A DNA stretch of 64,000 bases from Corallococcus sp. NCRR. Lineage in GTDB: Bacteria; Myxococcota; Myxococcia; Myxococcales; Myxococcaceae. Shown here piece after piece: positions 59,074-64,000 of this stretch. The first letter of the stretch is position 1; the number at the start of each line of letters is the position of its first letter. The notes below the pieces were generated by a model. The model was given only the letters and a program-made list of their open reading frames with translations, made no database searches and was not told the DNA's origin. Made by a program: the position numbers and the translations under genes. The DNA lies in contig NZ_CP114039.1 in NCBI RefSeq assembly GCF_026965535.1, positions 7,779,461 to 7,843,460 on the forward strand, written 5' to 3'.

Positions 59074-61005
59074 CTACTTCGCGGGGAGGATGTGGCTGGC
59101 GGGGAGCTGATCGCCGCCGTGGCAGGTCTGCGCGCAGTTGCCGAACCGGCTGGGCGTGCCGCGCTGGTTGAAGGCGATCTGGAAGAACTCGTCCCCGTGC
59201 TGGGAGATGTGGCACGAGCCGCACAGCGCCAGGCTGGGCCGCTCCGTGCTCTTGCGCGTCAGGTGGCACACGGTGCAGTCCGCGCGGTTCGCCGGGTAGC
59301 TGGGCGAGTTCATGTGGATGCGGTGCACCATCTCCTGCGTGCGGCCCACCGTGTCCGTGTCGTAGTGGTGGCAGACCTTGCAGCTCTCGATGTGGTCCAC
59401 CGACAGGCCGTGGCGCAGGTTGTCCAGCGACAGCACGCCGCGGTGGCAGATCTGGCAGTTGCCCACGTTGCCCGGGTACGTCGTCGGCTCGTCCTGGCCC
59501 ACCTGGAAGAAGAAGGGGTTCAGCTTGGCGACGCGCTCGCCCAGGGCCGCGCGGTTGAACTTCACCAGCGCCACGTAGGTGCCCGGCTTCGCGTTCGCGG
59601 GCAGCGTGAACGTCTGGCGGGTGGGCCACTTGTAGTCGATGAGGCCCGGCGTCAGCCCCGTGAGCGTGGCGTCATCCAGGAACGCGAACGGGAACGGCCG
59701 GGCGAAGAACTCGGGCGTGTCGCTGGGGTTGCCCAGCACCTTCAGGTCCTGGATGGGGCCGGCGATGGCCACGTTGGAGATGGAGTCGTTCTCCGTGATG
59801 GTCGTGATGACGTTGGGGACGAAGGTCTGGATGCCGTTGGACTGGCCACCGATGATTTCGCGCGCGCTGGGCAAGAGGTCGCGCGAGTGCAGGTGCGCGC
59901 CCGCGCTGTCGCGCAGGTCCACGTAGACGCTCACGTCCTCGCCGGGCTTGTAGAAGCTGCCCTCCTTCGGAGGTGAGAACACCAGCCGCGAGTCCAGGCC
60001 CGGGCTGCACTGCACCGCGTTGCCGGCGTCGTCCGTGCAGGTGGAGGGACGGTCATCCGGGACGATGTACGTGACGGGGAAGAAGAACGGCTTGTCCGGC
60101 AGCTGGCTCCAGGTGGCCTTGAGCGCGCCGGGACCCGACAGGCGCGGCACGCGCAGCACCTTGAAGGGGTTGGTGCTGCCCACCCAGTCCACGCGCGCGA
60201 TGGTGCGCGTGACGGCGCTCTGGTCCAGGCCGCCCGTGAAGCCCGTCACCGTGCCGGGGTCCTTGTCACCGGGGAAGCGCGGCGGCTTCAGGTTCTCCGA
60301 CCGCCAGGAGAAGCGGCTGTGGCCCGCGTAGGGCGAGGACGCCAGGAGCTCCGAGCGCAGGTACGTCTGGCTCGCGCGCGAGGTGCCCGTCTCGTCCAGC
60401 ACCTCCACGGTGATGGTGTCGTCCTTCACCTTCTGCCAGTTCGCGTTGCCGAAATGCACCTCGCGGGTCCAGCAGTCCTCCACCGCGCCCGCGAGGCTGT
60501 AGAAGCTCCACTCGTCCGGGCCCTGGTTGACGTTGGTCCAGTCCAGCCCGGAGAAGACGGACTGGTTCTTGATCCACGCCAGCGCGGCGGTCTGGTCGGT
60601 GGGGTTGTTGTGCTGGTTGACCACGGTCTCCGACACGGAGAACTGGTTCAGGAAGTACTGGGTGTCCGACAGGATCTGCAGCGTCCCGGTGGGAGGCGAC
60701 AGCGTCAGCGGGTTCTGCCCCAGCGGCGTGATGCACATGTCCGGGTAGTTCACCGGGGCGTCGTTGTGCATCAACGGCACGCCGTTCTTCGCCACCATCT
60801 GCCCGTTGGGCAGGAAGGCGCAGCCGTTGATGTACTGGAGGCTCAGGCGGACCGCGCCGGAGTTGAGGCCCTGGTACGGGTCGAACCGCTTGGCGCCGCG
60901 GCCCGTCGTGGAGCCCTCGTCATCAGTGACCTTGAGGAGGTTGCAGGACAGCAGGGGCACCAGCAGGGCGCACCACGCGCTCTTCAGCAGGATTGAGCGG
61001 TTCAT
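59074..61005 (-). CDS. Five-heme MtrC/OmcA-like outer-surface cytochrome lipoprotein
   Basis: From ATG 61005 the product is 643 residues with lipobox LLSC (Cys 21). A large N-terminal beta part (about residues 40-510) is followed by a C-terminal heme region: CQICH (517-521), CKVCH (542-546), CTVCH (577-581), CGSCH (595-599) and CAQTCH (624-629). The last has three residues between cysteines (CxxxCH), an uncommon heme motif. The segments RTQEMVHRIHMNSPSYP and QDEPTTYPGN fit the OmcA/MtrC style. Location and neighbours suggest extracellular or periplasmic electron transfer. Five hemes is half the classic decaheme number. Confidence 0.85.
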   Translation of the reverse strand: MNRSILLKSAWCALLVPLLSCNLLKVTDDEGSTTGRGAKRFDPYQGLNSGAVRLSLQYINGCAFLPNGQMVAKNGVPLMHNDAPVNYPDMCITPLGQNPLTLSPPTGTLQILSDTQYFLNQFSVSETVVNQHNNPTDQTAALAWIKNQSVFSGLDWTNVNQGPDEWSFYSLAGAVEDCWTREVHFGNANWQKVKDDTITVEVLDETGTSRASQTYLRSELLASSPYAGHSRFSWRSENLKPPRFPGDKDPGTVTGFTGGLDQSAVTRTIARVDWVGSTNPFKVLRVPRLSGPGALKATWSQLPDKPFFFPVTYIVPDDRPSTCTDDAGNAVQCSPGLDSRLVFSPPKEGSFYKPGEDVSVYVDLRDSAGAHLHSRDLLPSAREIIGGQSNGIQTFVPNVITTITENDSISNVAIAGPIQDLKVLGNPSDTPEFFARPFPFAFLDDATLTGLTPGLIDYKWPTRQTFTLPANAKPGTYVALVKFNRAALGERVAKLNPFFFQVGQDEPTTYPGNVGNCQICHRGVLSLDNLRHGLSVDHIESCKVCHHYDTDTVGRTQEMVHRIHMNSPSYPANRADCTVCHLTRKSTERPSLALCGSCHISQHGDEFFQIAFNQRGTPSRFGNCAQTCHGGDQLPASHILPAK

Positions 61006-61164
61006 GGAAGACGAGGCCGGAGGGAGTCGGGGGGAGGAAAGGGAGCAGGTATCCTCACGCGCTGGCCCACGCGACCCACCGTTCCCGACGCCACCATCGC
61101 TCCGCCACGCGGAGACGGTGAGGCCCGGGAAGGGTTGGGAGGAGAACACCTCATCGGTTCAAAC

Positions 61165-61201
61165 TGACCACATTATGAGAGTCCGCGCAATTCGCGGACT
61201 T
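61165..61201 (-). promoter_or_regulatory. Hairpin and AT-rich element between menA and the cytochrome operon
   Basis: AGTCCGCG (61180-61187) and CGCGGACT (61193-61200) form an 8-bp stem with a 5-nt AT loop. Next to it, on the minus strand, CATAAT is a -10-like hexamer about 165 nt upstream of the multiheme ATG. The 256-bp gap could hold both the menA terminator and the cytochrome promoter; they cannot be separated by eye. Confidence 0.35.
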
Positions 61202-61261
61202 CAGATCGCGTGAGGGACATGGGCCCCGCGGGCGGGTGACTCAGGGCGTCGGATGGCTCGG

Positions 61262-62191
61262 TTACAGGCTGAGGCCGGTGGACAGGAGCACGGCGAACAC
61301 CAGCCCCAGCCCCGCGGTGCGCCCCAGGTGCGGGTTGAGCGCGCCGCCGTCCTCGCGCCAGATGGCGCGGATCTGCACCGCCGCGAGCGGCAGGCCCGCC
61401 AGCGTGAAGAGCCACGCGCGCGGATGCGCGGGCGACAGCGCCCAGGCGAGCACTGGCAGCGCGAACGCCCCGGCCACCGCGAGCGTGTACTCCCACTGGC
61501 CGAAGCGGCGGCCGAAGCGCACCACCAGCGTGCGCTTGCCGGCGAGCACATCCGTCTCGCGGTCGCGCAGGTTGTTCACCGCGAGGATGCCCGCGGCGAT
61601 GAGCCCCATGGACAGGCCCGCGAGCACCACGTCGCCGGAGAGGTGATGGGTGAGCACGCCGTAGCTGCCGGTGACCCCCAGCAGGCCGGAGATGAGCAGC
61701 ACCAGCAGGTCCCCCAGGCCCATGTAGCCCAGCGGCACGGGGCCCGCCGAATAGAGGACCGCGCCCGCCAGGCACACCGCGCCCCCCACGAGCACGGGCC
61801 AGCCCCCCGCCTGCGTCAGCAGCAGCACCGCGAGCGCGGCGCCGGTGAAGGCCAGGGCCGCGGCGGCCGCCACCTCGCGCGACGTGAGCCAGCCCTTCTG
61901 CGTGACGCGCGCGGGCCCCAGCCGGGCAGCGGTGTCCGCGCCGCGCTCGAAGTCCGAGTAGTCGTTCACCAGGTTGCTGACGATCTGCGCCAGCATAAAG
62001 CCCACCAGGAAGGTCAGCGCCGGCACCGGCCGCCAGCCCCCCTCCACATGGGCGAAGGCCCACCCCACCAGCGTGGGCGCGATGGACGCGGTGAGCGTCT
62101 TGGGACGTAGCGCGACCCACCAGATGCGGGCGAGCGAGGGCCTGGCTTCTTCGACCGCGACAGTCGACGACGGGAGACTCGGAGTGGCCAT
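61262..62191 (-). CDS. menA: 1,4-dihydroxy-2-naphthoate polyprenyltransferase
   Basis: The 309-residue integral membrane protein is a UbiA-superfamily prenyltransferase of the MenA type, attaching the isoprenoid tail in menaquinone synthesis. It has about eight hydrophobic segments and the two acidic motifs: NDYSDFERGAD (about residues 76-86) and DRETDVLAGKRTL (about 209-221), which bind the Mg-diphosphate and the naphthoate. The N-terminal WWVALRPKTLTASIAPTLVG is a MenA hallmark. ATG 62191 fits. It is downstream of no operon partner; the cytochrome genes beyond it use a menaquinone-linked chain, a loose functional link. Confidence 0.93.
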   Translation of the reverse strand: MATPSLPSSTVAVEEARPSLARIWWVALRPKTLTASIAPTLVGWAFAHVEGGWRPVPALTFLVGFMLAQIVSNLVNDYSDFERGADTAARLGPARVTQKGWLTSREVAAAAALAFTGAALAVLLLTQAGGWPVLVGGAVCLAGAVLYSAGPVPLGYMGLGDLLVLLISGLLGVTGSYGVLTHHLSGDVVLAGLSMGLIAAGILAVNNLRDRETDVLAGKRTLVVRFGRRFGQWEYTLAVAGAFALPVLAWALSPAHPRAWLFTLAGLPLAAVQIRAIWREDGGALNPHLGRTAGLGLVFAVLLSTGLSL

Positions 62192-62278
62192 GGATGTCCG
62201 GGGGAGGGCTGCAGGCGCACGGTAAAGCTACAGGCCCGAGGACCGCAAGAGGACCCAATGAATCACATCGGATCTCCT

Positions 62279-62298
62279 CATGTATCACCTGTTACATG
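62279..62298. promoter_or_regulatory. 20-bp palindrome in the menA / OB-fold lipoprotein intergenic region
   Basis: The sequence CATGTATCACCTGTTACATG is a dyad of two CATGTAxCA half-sites, with mismatches only at two symmetric positions plus the CC/TG centre. It lies in an AT-rich patch about 90 bp upstream of the menA start and 147 bp upstream of the plus-strand gene. It looks like the operator of a dimeric regulator (TetR-, MarR- or MerR-like). The regulator is unknown. Confidence 0.5.
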
Positions 62299-62444
62299 TC
62301 TCCACGCTCCGTAGCAGACGCAGTGTGTCGACAGTGCGCCCGGCCTCGGCGTGACACAAAGGCAGACGTCAGGCCGCCTCCGGTGAATTCATGAACAATC
62401 AGAAATACGAGCCATCCCCGCCCGCCCGATGGTAAAAGGCGGCC

Positions 62445-63134
62445 ATGAACCCGACCTCCCTTCCCGCCTCCCCTCCCCTCTCGCGCCGGAGCGCCCTGAC
62501 GCTCCTGAGCGCGTTCGTGCTCGCGCTCGCCGGCTGCCATCCGGTGCTCTCCATCGAGGATGCGCGCTCGCGCTCCAACGGCTCGGAGGTGACGGTGGAG
62601 GGCTCGGTCACCGTGGCTCCCGGCACGTTCGCCTCCGCCATGGGCGATGAGGGCTTCGCCATCCAGGACGACACCGGCGGCATCTACGTGAAGCTGGAGC
62701 AGAAGCTGTCCTTCGGCCTGGGCGCCCGCGTGCGCGTCACCGGCACGCTGGACGAGCAGAACATGCTGCGCATCCTCAAGAGCGCGCCCGAGGACGTGGA
62801 CCTGAAGTCGGGCACGGAGCAGGTGTCGCCCCAGGAGGTCACCACCGGCGGCGTGAACGAGTCCGTGGAGGGCGAGCTCATCCGCGTGAGCGGCGCCATC
62901 ACCCAGGCGTTCCAGGACGACTCGCCCTACGGCTACAAGCTCTACATCGACGACGGCAGCGGCGAGGTGCAGGTGTTCGTCCACGTCTCCGCCGGCTTCG
63001 ACAAGGCCGCGCTCCAGGCCCTCACCGTGGGCCAGCGCATCGCCGTGGTGGGGCTGGCCGCGCAGTACGAGACGACCTACGAGGTGGCGCCCCGCATGCC
63101 GGGCGACCTCTCGGTGCAGAACGCCGCGCCCTGA
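62445..63134 (+). CDS. Lipoprotein with two OB-fold-like domains
   Basis: The 229-residue product has a signal peptide with lipobox LAGC (Cys about 31). Two similar beta domains follow. The first reads DARSRSNGSEVTVEGSVTVA, then EGFAIQDDTGGIYVKL and VRVTGTLDE. The second reads LIRVSGAITQ, KLYIDDGSGEVQVFVH and VGQRIAVVGLAAQYETT. The IQDDTGGIYV and IDDGSGEVQV segments are the strand pair of OB-fold proteins of the NirD/BOF or nucleic-acid-binding type. It is probably exported to the outer or inner membrane. Function unknown; a metal or DNA binding role is possible. ATG 62445 is 147 bp from the palindrome at 62279. Confidence 0.8.
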   Translation: MNPTSLPASPPLSRRSALTLLSAFVLALAGCHPVLSIEDARSRSNGSEVTVEGSVTVAPGTFASAMGDEGFAIQDDTGGIYVKLEQKLSFGLGARVRVTGTLDEQNMLRILKSAPEDVDLKSGTEQVSPQEVTTGGVNESVEGELIRVSGAITQAFQDDSPYGYKLYIDDGSGEVQVFVHVSAGFDKAALQALTVGQRIAVVGLAAQYETTYEVAPRMPGDLSVQNAAP

Positions 63135-63194
63135 CAGCAGGCAGGCGCCCCTGGGTATGTAGCACCCCATGCGCCAGACGCAGGGTCCGCGGGC

Positions 63195-63254
63195 CGTTGG
63201 CTTTCGTGCAGCGCTCCGGGTGTGTGCCTGGGAGCGGATGCACGAAAGCCAACG
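63195..63254 (+). repeat. Near-perfect 60-nt inverted repeat (hairpin) between two plus-strand genes
   Basis: CGTTGGCTTTCGTGCA (63195-63210) pairs perfectly with TGCACGAAAGCCAACG (63239-63254). Inside it CGCTCC (63212-63217) pairs with GGAGCG (63231-63236), leaving a loop of about 13 nt. The element lies 61 bp after the OB-fold lipoprotein gene and 89 bp before the next start. It may be a terminator, an RNA element or a dispersed palindromic repeat. Confidence 0.7.
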
Positions 63255-63343
63255 CGAGCCTGGCAAGCGGACAGGCGGGCAGGTTCCAAGCTCACCGGCA
63301 GTGCCAATCCATCCGGGTCCCTGGCGGACGAACGAGGGCTGGC

Positions 63344-64000
63344 ATGGACGGACTTCGAGGAACAGCAGCGGTCGTGCTCGCGTGCGCGGGCCTGTGGGCC
63401 CCGGGCACCGCGTGGGCACAGGCACCGGACGAGGACGAGTCTGGCGACGTGATGTCGGAGGAGAAGCTGGAGGCCCTGCTCGACACGCCCACGGCGCAGC
63501 CCTCGCAGGACGAGGTGACGGCGGAGGCCTTCGGGCCGGAGCGGCTTTCCTCCTACTTCGCGGAAGGCCTGCTGGCGAAGGCGAAGGCGGAGTTCGACCG
63601 CGGCCGGTACAAGTCCGCGCGGGCGCTGCTCACGACGGAGTCTCCCGCTTCCCTCCCCGGCCGCTTCCTCCAGGCGCAGAGCGCGTTCCTCGCGCGCGAC
63701 TTCACGAACGCCGCCGCGGAGTTCACCGCGCTCGCGGAGGACTACGTCCCCTTGCGCGACCACTGCCTGATGAAGGCCGCGCAGGCGCATGAACGGCTGC
63801 GCAAGCCGCTGCGCGCGGCGGAGCAGTATGGCCAGGTCAGCCCCAGCTCCCCGCTCTATCCAGAGGCCCGCTTCACCATGGCGCGCGTGCTCAAGCGCCA
63901 GCTGAAGATCCCGGAGGCGCTGGCGGCGCTCCAGGAGTTCATCGACAACCGGCAGGCCCGCGGACCGGACGCGCTGCGGATGAAGGCGCTGCTCGCGTAC
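63344..64000 (+). CDS. Secreted TPR-type protein, 3' end outside window
   Basis: The first 219 codons from ATG 63344 are visible and open to the last base. The product has a signal peptide (VVLACAGLWAPGTAWA, cleavage probably after AQA), an acidic linker (DEDESGDVMSEEKLE) and helical TPR-like repeats: FGPERLSSYFAEGLLAKAKA, FDRGRYKSARALLTTE, FLQAQSAFLARDFTNAAAEF and RFTMARVLKRQLKIPEAL. The layout resembles the N-terminus of soluble lytic transglycosylases or outer-membrane assembly TPR proteins, but the catalytic part, if any, is missing. Periplasmic location inferred. Confidence 0.75.
   Translation, partial: MDGLRGTAAVVLACAGLWAPGTAWAQAPDEDESGDVMSEEKLEALLDTPTAQPSQDEVTAEAFGPERLSSYFAEGLLAKAKAEFDRGRYKSARALLTTESPASLPGRFLQAQSAFLARDFTNAAAEFTALAEDYVPLRDHCLMKAAQAHERLRKPLRAAEQYGQVSPSSPLYPEARFTMARVLKRQLKIPEALAALQEFIDNRQARGPDALRMKALLAY

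Overview
The window is high-GC bacterial chromosome (roughly 70% G+C, strong third-position GC bias) with the style of a myxobacterium of the Myxococcaceae (Corallococcus, Myxococcus or Pyxidicoccus type). The evidence is the density of lipoproteins with clear lipoboxes, an FHA protein, a multi-PAS histidine kinase, delta-60 repeats, a polyketide/NRPS remnant and paired toxin/immunity-like genes. The genus is an inference; no rRNA, tRNA, CRISPR array or intact insertion sequence was seen. About 58 genes are called. Most of the other long open frames are antisense shadows typical of GC-rich DNA.

Layout. 1-3.0 kb: end of an unrecognised gene, a CinA/MoaB-like molybdopterin-binding protein and a delta-60 repeat lipoprotein. 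3.2-4.4 kb: a truncated fatty-acyl-AMP-ligase/NRPS-adenylation chimera, probably a dead remnant. 4.4-13.7 kb: housekeeping genes (tmk, ribBA, thrC with a three-zinc-ribbon partner, pcm, recG, greA with a good intrinsic terminator, an FHA protein). 13.7-20 kb: a lipoprotein with perfect 15-bp SFNGL-coding repeats, then an operon of ECF-like sigma factor, a zinc-finger/membrane/TPR/CHAT-protease protein and a small secreted protein, then another lipoprotein. 20-25.8 kb: DgcN-like DUF1611 protein, YebC, DUF2339 membrane protein, a secreted DUF4886/SGNH-like protein and small lipoproteins. 26-28.5 kb: patatin phospholipase with internal membrane segments, translationally coupled to a beta-helix protein. 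28.6-33.4 kb: an alkyltransferase-like protein, a three-gene KS/ACP/inactive-KS set, a lipoprotein and an M15 peptidase. 33.4-38.6 kb: a sensor kinase, a lipoprotein with the active-site pattern of thiaminase I, and a secreted alpha/beta hydrolase. 38.7-45.5 kb: a CHAP-like lipoprotein, tandem DUF4139 genes, a hydrolase and a DUF6348-like protein. 45.5-55.4 kb: an FAD monooxygenase, a metallo-beta-lactamase-fold hydrolase, a PD-(D/E)XK-like lipoprotein with a DUF3396-like immunity gene, an old yellow enzyme with peptide deformylase, a desaturase, a MaoC protein and an Omp85 protein. 55.4-64 kb: DUF5995, a cytochrome operon (five-heme MtrC/OmcA-like lipoprotein, lipoprotein, tri-heme cytochrome), menA, an OB-fold lipoprotein and the start of a TPR periplasmic protein.

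How the parts fit. The most system-like unit is the sigma / anti-sigma-TPR-CHAT / secreted-protein operon (15.0-19.3 kb): a CHAT protease fused to the membrane-anchored inhibitor that would hold its own sigma factor. Other units worth attention are the thiaminase I lipoprotein, the nuclease/immunity pair, the KS-ACP-KSbeta set, the multiheme cytochrome operon with a CxxxCH heme site, the patatin/beta-helix pair and a RibBA whose cyclohydrolase II half has lost its catalytic motif. Several palindromes and hairpins without assigned function are listed separately.
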